A model generated the notes under the pieces. The model did not search any database, had not been told where the DNA came from, and worked only from the letters and a program-made list of their open reading frames with translations. Shown piece by piece: positions 24,601-36,600 of a stretch of 64,000 bases of DNA. Within the stretch, counting starts at the first letter, position 1. Every line of letters starts with the position of its first letter. The stretch comes from Crossaster papposus. Lineage: Eukaryota > Echinodermata > Asteroidea > Velatida > Solasteridae. The stretch lies in the NCBI GenBank assembly GCA_037893245.1, contig JBAIAA010000120.1:1178001-1242000 (forward strand), given 5' to 3'. The position numbers and the translations under genes were made by a program.

Positions 24601-27600
24601 TACAGACAAAAATTGGCTCTACTACTCATGGGACTTGGGAAAAAAATTGCAAGAACCAAGGTGTGATAAGAGAGATCACATGTGCACTCCTGACAAGTGT
24701 ACTTAACATTAACAGTAATTTTCAGTTGAACTAAGAAATTTAGTAAAATGGGAGGTTGAACCTGCAGCCTGCGAAACACCCAGCCTTTTATTTCTGATGT
24801 CTTTGTTTTGTAGTTTTTGAAACATGGCGATGGAGAATGAACAAATGTTTTTAATCTAAAAATATCAATGCACCATTTCCTAGACACAATCTGGCAAAAT
24901 AAAAAAAAAAATTAAAAAAAAAGCTAAAAAAAAGATTGGTCAAACATTCTCTAAGCTGTTAACAAAAGTTCAAGAAGCAACAAAAGAGAACAAAAAAAGG
25001 ACTGACCCGAGAAATATAAGATGGTTGGTCACCTTGCTCTGGTATAAGGTACGATTGATGCCTGGTTATAATCCAAATCAGTAGGAGAAATATGACCCCT
25101 ACATCTTAAAAATTCCAAACCAAAGCTATTCAACTCACAAGTCTACAGTAAGCATCATTTTTGCAACCAAGAACCTGAATACTTGTGTTAAATTGTATTC
25201 TGGACGTAAACAATAAATCCAATTTGGCTAATGGCCCTGATTCAGCCCTATGTTTACAACATAACCCTTTCAAAAGTTTATTTACAAAGAAAACAGAATT
25301 TTGCTTTGACTTTTAATAGGTATTTTAATTTAAATAGGTATAAGATATACATGTACATTGTACAACTCCACCTTTTAGCAGGCTCCAATCTGTCACAAAC
25401 TAAGGCCAGACTCTTTTTTTCCTTCAAAATTCTTTCATTCAGTGTCAGATGTGATAACAAGCTCAACATTCTTAGCCCTAACTCCCCAGAGAGTGTGTGA
25501 AAAATCTTAGTAAATTTGAAGGATTCAGGACTGAAATATAAAAAGAATTCAGTGTTGTTTTAATGGCTAAACATGAACTGGCATGTGAGCAGCAATTCAA
25601 AAAGTAAAACAAAAATTGATCAAATTAATAAAAATATTTGACAGGATTAATCTTTGAAAGACAGATTTACTTTACAGAAAAAGAAGAGTATTGGTAAACT
25701 AGATAAAAATATCAGCTGTTGTGTTTGTTGTCCTAAAAAGGGATACAAATTCAATTTTCTTAGACCAAATAACTTTAATTTTTGCACTCCCATAGTTCTA
25801 TGGATAGAATGTGATGTACAAAAATATATAAACCAGTACTTTGCTAGTCACACGTGGGTATACAAGTCTATAGTTGGTTCCTTTGATCTTTGTTGCTTTG
25901 TTGAAACAACTTTCAAAGAAGACATCCTTTTATCTGCTTAGTGCTGTATAAACTAAATTCTTAAGGAATCTGAGAAAGAGAGAATGACGAGACGAGACCA
26001 GAACTTGACACATTTTTGTCCATAGTTATCTTCAATTGAATGAATCCTACGCACAGCGGTTTAGCATCTGAAGGTGCCAAGGGTGATTGGCCTCAACTAC
26101 CTGTAACTGGGTCACGAGCCCCTTAGGGTGCACCCTTCCGATCCATATTAAGGCAAGCAGTGAATAGAAACAGCCCAGTTGAACCAGTCAAAGAATACTG
26201 GAGCCTTAAACATGAACCCAGGCCAATAACAGAAGTGCACACATGTGGGAAACAGGCCTAGGACTAGGAGGGCCTGTTTTAAGACAGAATGGCGCCTACA
26301 GTACTAATTGTACAAGAACATTTTGCTAATGATGTTCTAACAAAATTGAAGTAACTTTATTTTGGCTCAGATTTAAACTAATCTAACGTTGAAACTAATC
26401 TGTGAGTTTGTTTTAATTTTCATTTCATTGTACCAGTTAACATGAAAAGCCTGATATTTTGGAGATGGTACAAAAAAACGCTGAATTTTTTTCTTCTGCA
26501 TTTTAATCAATTTGCTTCTGTAAAATATTTCTTGACATTTTATAGGTTTTTAATTAATACTTCAATGCTGGATAATAATTAAGTGGATGTCAATTTTGCT
26601 ACTACCGACCAAATATCCGACAGGAAACCATGAAAGGAAATAAATTGACCAAGAATTTGTAGACAACCGTTTTACGACACTAGCAAGAGCTCCTAGTCTT
26701 GCAGCCATCGTCCATCTTATGGATTCCGTGGGAAACGCGTGAACATTTAGTTTTGAACATTGAAACTTGATCTTTGGACTCTAATGAGTTGATCTAGATT
26801 TGGTGCCATTTTTTCGGACACAGTTAACGCCTATTTTTATGCAAATTAGTTATGACGTCATAAAACGTCATAAAATCGACTGTTTCAGTCATTAAAAGAC
26901 ATATTTTACCATTATCACACAAACAAAACATACTTTAATGGCATTTGTAACATTAATGTTGTTGTTAAGATTTAATATTTTCTTATGTTAGGTGTATAAA
27001 GTATAACACATGTTTTTTTTATGCATAAATTTACTTATTTTATGCAAATTAAGGATATTACATCAAATTAAATACCTCTGACGTGAAATAACATGTGGAA
27101 TTGGCATGAAACAAATACCTTTTGATCACATTTAAAACATCGTACTTGTTTATTTTTAATCTTGCTTAACATCTGATTATTAAATTGCATAATGTCCTTG
27201 TTTATGCAAATTAGGAATGACGGTGTGAAGTTAAATATTCAAAACATAAAGTGACATGTTTTGCAATTGGCAAACATAGAAATGCACTTTGAAAAATTTG
27301 AACTCTATTGTTCAAATGTAATTTTGTCTGAAGCTATGAGTGTAGAGTTTAATATGCATACATTGATTTGGAGAGTTGTTTATGCAAATTAGGAAGGTTG
27401 TTAAACAAGACATAATATATGTTGACTGTTACATAATGAAACATTTTGAAATTTGCATAAAATGATTGTGTTTATTGGGAAGCAGCGTAATCATACATGT
27501 TACTTACGTTTTTTTTTAATTTTTAGAACGATTCTTGGTCACCTGGGAAGGACATTAACGTGAAGGACGTGTAATACTGGGTTTTGTGGATTTTTTTTTC

Positions 27601-30600
27601 TTTTTCTGTGAGACTATTAGGTTTTTTAAAATTCTAATGGGAGTGCTTTTGCAAGAAGGTATAGCACAGAGAAACCGGTTTATGCAGGCATACTTCAAGA
27701 AATGATCAGTATATTTTTTGTTTTGAAAAAAAATCAATTCTAGAGTTAGCTGCAGTGAATCAGAACTCATTCTATATGGGAAGGGGAGGGTGTTTATGGG
27801 AGTTGTCACAAGTCATAACTTTTTCTCATCGTTTTCGTTATTTATTTTGGAGATGCTGAAGCAGTTCTGCTGCGTGAAGTATCATTGGATTTTAGGTGTG
27901 TGGCTTGGTCTGCAGAGATAAGTCTGTATAATTTATGATGTGCTATATGCCAGCAGTGTGGTTGCGTAACTATCCTGCCCATGAGCGTAAATCTTAATTT
28001 AATTTTTTTTTCTAGTGATATACGCTTCATGGGAGGTCAGTTCAGGCCACATTATTTTCTGCGAGATTGCAGTCTGTAGAAATGGGGGGTGGGGGGGGGG
28101 GTGTTTCGTGTACAAGTTTCAAAAGAACCCCTCCGTGCTTTTCGTTATTTTTTTGAGACGCGGAAAAGGTTCTGCTGACAAGTATCATATGGATTGTATT
28201 TGTGACTGGTCTGCAGAGATATATCTGTAATTGTACGTTAACTAGTGGGTATGCTAGAAAGTGGTTGTTTAACTGGTCTCTCCAGAGCGTAATTCTTAAC
28301 TCTTTTTTTTCCTTTTTGTGTAAGACACGCATCTGGGGGTCAGTTCTAGCCACATTATCTCTGCTAGATGACAGTCTGTGGTTGGAGTTCGTGGACGGGA
28401 AAATTCATCAAAGGTCTGCAGGCCAATTTGGTTAGACATTCCCTAAAAGCAGGAGTTTCAAACCCTGTCTCTAGTTTGGGGGACACGATGACTGGTTTGT
28501 GTATTGCAACAGTGGTCCCTTTGTTTTTAGTTTACACAGTGATTGATTATTACCGGTGATAATATGCCGTCCCCTCTTTTTTCCCCTTTTTTGGAAGGGG
28601 AGCAGGGCATATTTTCTGTGCTATATCATGCACGTCATCAGTCACCATCTTATATAGTTCATTTTCCTTTCCTTGTTTTTATTTGTGTGTCGGTTTATAT
28701 GACACGTGGCAAGGACAAATACCGGATTTTGGGGGGGTTTTTTGGGGGGGGGTGTCTTGACTTATTTATTTTGTTTTAGTCTTGAGATCCATTTCTTTGA
28801 TCATTGTTTTGTTCTTCCAATAGTCCCAATAGAATTTGCAGATTCTCCTCATCAAGATTTTGTTCCTCTTGGTTGGATTGTGGAGATGCTTTAGTCCTAG
28901 ATCGAACAAGTTCATCTTTTATGTTTTTGTGCCGTTTGTATGCCAGGATGGGTTGGGTATCAAATATCCTATTTAGATATTCGTTTTCGCTAATCAAGGG
29001 CCAGTGTTTGAGGATAGCCCGTTTGAGGGCTGGGTGCGCGACATGTGGGTAGTATGGTAGGACGAACACCAGTGGGATATTGTTGTGTTTTTTTTCACGC
29101 TTAGGGTCCGCGGGAGTCTTGCCCCTTTGAGAAAGGAGGGCTAGGTCTTCGTTTGTGTATCCGCGCTTTTGAAGTTTGTCTTTGAAGAATTCAACCCTCT
29201 CCTCAAAGTCTTTTAAATGGGTACATATATGTTTGTATCTGGTCACTTCGCCCTTGATTAATCCGCCAAATACCGACATAGGGTGTGCTGAATCTCGAGC
29301 TAGGTACCAGAAAATGGCACCATGACTCAAATTTCATCTACGGCTATAAGCTTTGTTTTCTTGCATAGAAAACAAAATGTTCATGAATAGGGTTAGTATT
29401 TTACAGTCAAGATGTAGCGTGCAAAGAGAATACATTGAAAACCCTATGTAAAATATAGCAATTTATGACGTCATACTTAATTTGCATAAAAGTACACTTA
29501 TTAGTGCTCCGAAAAAATGGCACCATGACTCAAATTTCATCTACGGCTATAAGCTTTGCATTCCTGCAAAGAAAACAACATGTTCATGAATAGGGTTAGT
29601 ATTTTACAGTCAAGATGTAGCGTGCAAAAAGAATACATTGAAAACCCTATGTAAAATATAGCAATTTATGACGTCATACTTAATTTGCATAAAAGTACAC
29701 TTATTAGTGCTCCGAAAAAATGGCACCATGACTCAAATTGTATCTACGGCTATAAGCTTTGTATTCCTGCAAAGAAAACAACATGTTCATGAATAGGGTT
29801 AGTATTTTACAGTCAAGATGTAGCGTGCAAAGATAATACATTGAAAACCATATGTAAAATATAGCAATTTATGACGTCATACTTAATTTGCATAAAAGTA
29901 CACTTATTAGTGCTCCGAAAAAATGGCACCATGACTCAAATTTCATCTACGGCTATAAGCTTTGTATTCCTGCAAAGAAAACAACATGTTCATGAATAGG
30001 GTTAGTATTTTACAGTCAAGATGTACCGTGCAAAGAGAATACATTGAAAACCCTATGTAAAATATAGCAATTTATGACGTCATACTTAATTTGCATAAAA
30101 GTACACTTATATGTGCTCCGAAAAAATGGCACCAAGACTCAAATTGTATCTATGGCTATAAGCTTTGTATTCCTGCAAAGAAAACAAAATGTTCATGAAT
30201 TTCCCACGGGATGACAATGGCTGCAAGACTATCCAAGCAATGTTATGGAACAGATTAAGAAAGTGTGTTTATATGGAAGAATTCAAGCAAATTCCAGACC
30301 CTGGAATGTTAGGGATGGCAGGCACAGATGTGCGGCATATTTCAAGAATTCTCCACTTGACTGATAGCTTTTTGGCAAGGGAGAAATATTTCTGCTAGTT
30401 TTTGAACATATATGGCAAATTGCGAGTCTTAATGAATAAAAATTGTATTGATCTGGTTTTCAAAGTCAGTAGAATGTAAAACAATGTGACAGAGATGTTG
30501 CTCTAGTCTGGCCACTTCAAATAAATCACCACTAAGCTTACCTTGAACCATGGAGGAATAATGCTTGAACTTGAAGAAAGAAATCTTTAAAAATACTTTA

Positions 30601-33600
30601 AGCCAAAACAACTCAAAGAGGCAAACTCAACATTACTGCAGTCATGCACAACTCTTTCTTTTTTAAACATTTAACTTCCGCAGTTTCTGGTGAAGCTGAA
30701 CACACATGAGCCCGACAAGGAAAAATAAACCAACACACTTGTGTAAATGTAGAACAAACGTGAGACTAGAAAAAAAAAGGAAGACAGATGGTGCTGTTCT
30801 TGAGTAAATCTTTGGGCAGCAAATCAATCTAGAAGATGAATCATCTGCTGTTTTTACCTAAACACGCTACAAAGCTGATGACAGCCAGAATAAACCAAGT
30901 CCACCCTCTGCTCTGAGGGAATTCTATTTGCTCTATATATGGAGTATTGAATAAATAATTATTGGACCTGATAGTGGAAGCCGCCAGTCAAACCTGGGTT
31001 AAAGGTAGGATACACCATTGGTAATTGCTTGAGTTATCAGGAATGGATGGATTTTTTTAAATTTTTTTTATAGTAAATATTGTTTAACTGACTTGTTCAG
31101 TTTTACAATCATGGAAGCCAAGGAAAGCAAGAAAAATATTGTTCGTTTCCAACCGGTGTTGGGCAGTTTTTCTTATGTTGTTCTTGTTTTTTTCGCATGA
31201 TTTTTGGTTTATACAATTTAAATTTTCGGAACAATTACAGGATATCTAGGGCAATCATTTTCCTAGTCGTAGCGTTTTCAGTTCCCATAAAACTTATTGC
31301 ACAGCCAGAGTTGAGAATTTTAATCCAGGTTAAAACTCTCGCCCTGGATTTAAAATGGTAGTAACTGATCAGAATAGTTTATACGAAGCAAGTGTGAAAT
31401 GACACCGGGTTGAAAAATAAAAAAATTGACCCGGGGTGGCAGCAGGTTCGCCTAAGATTGAGTTCAACCTGGGTTTAGACGCTGTAGTGTGTAAAGCTTT
31501 GTTAATGTGTATTTGGCAACCCCTTAATTAAATTCACCTGTTGTAGATCCAGCGTGATAGTGACCCAGTGGTAATGCTTCCCGTTGGCTAAGGTAGGGCT
31601 CTGCCACCAGGAGTTGGTCCCGTCGATGGCGCTGTAGATCCAATGTCTCTGTGTGACGTCTTGGCTGTACAAGTTACAGAACTGGCACTGGGCGTGGGCT
31701 GGCTCCATCTCCATCCCGCCCATCGGCACGTGTTCCACCAGTCGGCAGTACGTCTCGGGTTGCCCCTCGCCGCAGGTGGCATTGGTGGTGATGCGGGCCC
31801 TGGTAGCGAGGTTAAAGATGTGCGGAAATAGACCTGAGAAAGAACAGAAAAAAACTCAACATCTGTGGCGTAACTATTAGGAGGGGGGGGGGGGGGAGGG
31901 GCACCCCGTTTAAGATTGTCTGCACTGATTGCCAAAATAAATCATAGGCAGATTGCAATAGTGCCTCAAAAAGGTAGAGCTAGTAATTTCTATTGAAAGC
32001 TTGCAGTGTTAACCATAAAATCCAACACCAAATATTTTCAGAACTCACTAACCAAAAAAAGGGCAAACAATTTTTTTCACAAGATCTCATACTGGAGATT
32101 CCTATGGTTATACAATTATTTGAAAGCATAACAAAAGTTTAGAGAGCTAGAGCAAACAGAACACCTAATCCTATTCAGGTTCAAACACAGAAACCATTCA
32201 CAATTACGGGCAATACGAAACTAAACTCTAATCCCTCAGTAGTAGAATTTCCTTTCAATCAGATAAACAAAATACTCTTGACTCAGACTTTCGGACTCAC
32301 CCCACCATTACTTCTTCCCAGAGGAGATGACTTCAATGGATTAATGGACCAACAAGCCCAACTCGACAACATTCTAGGGCATCGTTAATATTCACAAGGG
32401 GTTGATAGTCATTTCAATAGGGTTTATTTAGACCACTAAAAACCTTTTAATAACAAGAGTTTAATCTACTGAGTGAGAGATGCTTTTATGCCCAGTCTAG
32501 ATCAAGCTCATTTGTTTGCTTCTGTGGGGTCTTTTATGGATTTGTTTCCCAGGGTGGTCTTTTAGAAGAAATGAAACAGCAGTTCTGTACTTTTTGGTCA
32601 GTGCAAATGGTTTTCAAGGACCAGAAAACAGTAACAATTTGTCACAGAGTTTTATATTGCTCTTTTAACCATTTTTGTGTTCCTGAGGTTCTGAAAACAC
32701 CAGTAAACGTTTCCACTGACAGGAAAAAAACAACATAGAGTTTAGTAAATATGTGACCCGCTCCATCGTAATAAGTTATAAGTCGCTGGGGCCGTTTTAC
32801 GCAATCGGCCATTGAAGTGAACGCATGGGTGAAAATCGTGACCAAGTCGTTTTTCTGAACATTGTATTTTTAGGAAGTGTAGTTATCACAGATTATTGTC
32901 ATTAATGTCTCGTATGTAAAAACGATCAATAAAGATCAAAATGAAGAGGATTTGTGTGCGCTGTCCGTAGGCCTATTATTTTGGTCAATTTCGTTTATTT
33001 CAATTTTTTTTTCTCTCGGAATGTGGATACGGCAAATAAATATACACCCGTCATTTCATCAGACCATTTAACTCGTTAACCTAAAAAGATACACACTTGT
33101 GATGGGTATCATTAGAAAGCTTATGAATTCCCTTTCTCACCATGTGCATATTTCAAAAAGTCATTTCGAGACTTATTCCTAATTTCGATGGAGCGGGTCA
33201 CATATAGAAACTGAACTAAAGATGGCTGTAGGAATCTGCAAGTCTCCTGAGGAATCCTTTCCAAAAGTATTTGATTGATTTCTGCTATGTCATTATCATT
33301 TTTAGTTTCAATGAAAACAAATTCCACGGTTTCCCAAAATACATAACTGATAACATGTGTGGACCACTACCTACTTCAGGACTTCTATATTTTCACGAAT
33401 ACCTTCACGTATTGGCAGTTTTGCTGCATGTGCAATATATAATAAGTAAATTCTTTTAAATGGAAAAACACTAATTAAACACGAATTTATAACAGATTAT
33501 AAATGCCAGGTAATAGAGCATATAAACAAGCTATTTATACACAATATTTATTTGTCTTTAAGCTGTTTTTAAAGTTAATACCCATGGTCTAGACCTTTTT

Positions 33601-36600
33601 AGAATTCAAAATGGTCTGGATCACTTCAAACTGAGTATTTATGTTATTGTCGCTTCACAAAACAGGGTCTGGAGCTAAAACTACTAGCTCAAATCAAAAT
33701 ATCTTGGTATTATTTTTTTCTAGAAAGATTCTCCATCAAATGGTTTGTAGTTTGGGCCTCTAGGTAGTGGAAGTATATGCTTGTCTGATTTTATGGGCCA
33801 CCCTGCACAGATGTAAAATCTCCAAAACGTGGAAGAATCCAGCTTGTAGAATTATCTCCTTCAAGGGCAATGCTCTCTAGTTTAGGCCAAGCCAAATCTC
33901 GAAGTATTTGAACAAGAAATGATCTGGAGACAAGAAGTCGGTTCCCCTGGGGGCTCATTAGAGAATAAGCCAGAAACCTTGCACATTTTTGTTTATAAAT
34001 TGGGACAATGTTGATCGGTCCCAAGCAAATGGGTGCAGCTATAACTTAGAAGTAGTAGTGCGTAGGAGTGAAATCATAGAGATCCTGGTTTTGTTGATGT
34101 GGCAGTTTCTATGGTGGGGAGGAGGGGCAGAGTGGGAGTTGGTTGGGTGGGGCCGAAAAGGGAGATGGCAGGCCCCCCAAAAAGTACTTTCGGCAATTTT
34201 TTACCCCCAAATATAACTTTACAAGGTGAACAAATTGTTCTAATACCCCAAATTTATGAATAGATTTGTCTTATACTGGCGCTATACAAGTTTGTATTAT
34301 TATTATATTAAAGTTTTCAAACCATTTTGTATTTTTTCCTATTCAAGGAAGAGTAACACTGAGAAATAGACACTTCAAAACATGACTTTCTGACTGAGAA
34401 AGTTCTTTCGAAAATGGGTAACTTTTGGGGGGTTTGGGGTGGGAATGAACAGGTATGTTCATCGGAGGATTTAGACGTGAAAGAAGTGAGTTTGTCTTAT
34501 GAAGCCATGCTGTTATCACCTCATTGAAAGCTCCTAGGATGGTTGGATAAATGTTTGCATTTCCTTGGAATTATTTTCTACTCTTTCTGAGCCTTTAAGA
34601 CGGTGAAAGAGTTCCAACCACCTTGGGATATTGACTTTACTCCCCCCCCCTAAACTAAACCTAAAAAAACAGGATAAAGACTTGAAAGAGGTTGGAGTTT
34701 TCTTTGTAAATTCCTTCTTGATTTCACTGAATCAATTGTAAATCTTGGTCACGGATTCATTACCCTGGGCTTTGAGTATGACTCTGAGACAGTGTCGAAA
34801 CTGTAAGACTCAAGAAAAAGATGGGTTAGGCCTATATGTGTAAACCAGTTGGTGTAATTAACAAGGACTGTTTGGGGGAAGGGTGGGGGGGGGGAAGGGT
34901 GGGGGGGGGGGTCAGGGTGGGTAGGCATCATATCAAACTTTGGCAGCATTTTAGAGCCAGTTCAAACCACAACCCTTACCCTATAAAAACAATGCATTCA
35001 AGCCCATCTCCAAAACCACAAATTTCTATTTTGATGTTTATAATGTCATGTTCGTAAAACAACTTGAACACGGAGCAAGGTTACAACCCCTGTCATTTGG
35101 TTTATTTCATATACCTCACCACATGAAGATCATCAACCCAAGAGTCAACCCCTTGTACTCATATTCCCAAACCTTTTAACCCCGCCAACAGTAAATTGGC
35201 GAAGGCATGGTCCATATTATGCAGAGCCTGGGGATATGTGGTTAACCACAATGTGAGCAGTTTGTTCAGAAGGTTTATAGCATTCATGTATTTCTTAACA
35301 TGCACAATTTATACACATATAAAAGTATCAAATCAATGATTGATGGGATTGCAAGTTTATAAACAAAAGGCTGATATATTTTCTCCCTTAGGGACCAAGG
35401 AGGAGACAGTATGCAAACAATCTATACAAAAAAACCCAGCTTCTTTACACATTTTTCCTTTGAATTGTTTCTTTTTCTAAATGCTTTTAAAGAAAATGTT
35501 TTGGATCACTTACAGGTGTGGCAGTGCAGGTTTAATGGAAGAGTTTACAACATGAGTTAAAATGGTCAGGTCTGTTAACCAGTTCGCGCCGGATGATGTA
35601 TATAAACGCAAAGATTTCCCCAAATTCAAAACGGATGACGCATAAACACGCCAAGTTCAAGTTCGGAAATGTATGTCAGCAGCGCGCAAGGCCGGAAATG
35701 CGTGGGTGTGCTACCCAGCACTATCGGCCTAAACACGCTTCGGATCGAGTTTCGTTAAAAATAATCCCGCCCGTCGGCTCGGCGATGTTAAAATAATCCC
35801 GGCGCGAACTGGTTAAAGGTAGTATACACCATTTGCAGACATCTAAAATATTTACTACTGAATTATTTAGAAATATCTTACTCATTTGAAAGTAAGTGTT
35901 GATTCTAGGCATCCAGCAAAATGATTGCGCTAGATATCCTGTAATTATTTTGAAAAATATAATTTTATAATAAAAAAATTCGCGATCGCCGGACGGCGAT
36001 CGCGAAAAAACAAAGATAACATAAGAATAACTGCTCGACGCCGGTTGAAAAAAACCCGCTGTTTTTCGTGCTTTTCTCGGCATCCATGATTCTAAAACTT
36101 TGGACAGCTCAGGTAAATGATATTTAATATAAATACAACCCCCCAAATCTACTCATTCATGATAATTCAAGCAATGACCAATGGTGTATACTACCTTTAA
36201 GCGGTGGCGATATTGATTTTTTGTCATTTTTTTTGCCGATATGGCGATAAAATCATCAACTTTTTTCAACATGAATACATTTTTGTTTAAGAGATGTTCC
36301 CACACCCTGGAGTTTTGTCTGTTTAAACATTGTTTTCCTTAAGATTTTGTTTACATTGTTTTCATGATTTTTTTAAAATAAACCACACCCAAGTTTACAA
36401 TGCCACCAAATTAATCTTACATTATTTAGCAACTAGTTTGACTGTAACAGCTCACTGTAAACTCAGTTAAGACGTTCTTATTCTCCTCTATTTTGAAGAC
36501 CTCAAGAAAAAAGTAAGCACTTTTGACACTTGGAAATGAGCCAGCAGGGAATTCCTTTTTATTAGTAGCATTGTGATTCACTTAGTGAGATTTCTATCAC

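Larger units (their letters stand above)
26694..30231 (-). mobile_element. Long inverted-repeat element 2 carrying a 5'-truncated Penelope-like RT
   Basis: A 3538-bp unit in laminin intron 2. It begins TAGTCTTGCAGCCAT and ends with the reverse complement, flanked on both sides by TCC (exact 3-bp target duplication). The arms share a 'GTGGGAAA...CATGAACATTT' block and a repeat with 'ggtgccattttttcgga' and 'tatgcaaatta..tatgacgtcat'. The right arm holds a homogeneous 203-bp array. In the left arm, tatgcaaatt recurs at 26838, 27041, 27203 and 27381, so the first interval is also 203 bp but the rest has decayed. Inside lies a PLE RT C-terminus on the minus strand. Architecture and ends parallel element 1, although the arm sequences differ. 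Confidence 0.85.

Noticed and set aside
28015..28559. Several 60-80 codon plus frames inside element 2
   Set aside because: They overlap the direct repeats of the PLE 3' region and encode nothing recognisable.
29311..30190. Regular array as CRISPR-like
   Set aside because: Units of 203 bp are contiguous and nearly identical with no unique spacers, in a eukaryotic intron.
31588..31935. 115-codon minus frame starting in a poly-Pro run
   Set aside because: Out of frame with the conserved LamNT reading of the same exon; the Pro run is an intronic poly-G tract.
35593..35796. 67-codon plus frame
   Set aside because: It lies wholly inside an R1 MITE; similar frames recur in other copies by shared sequence.
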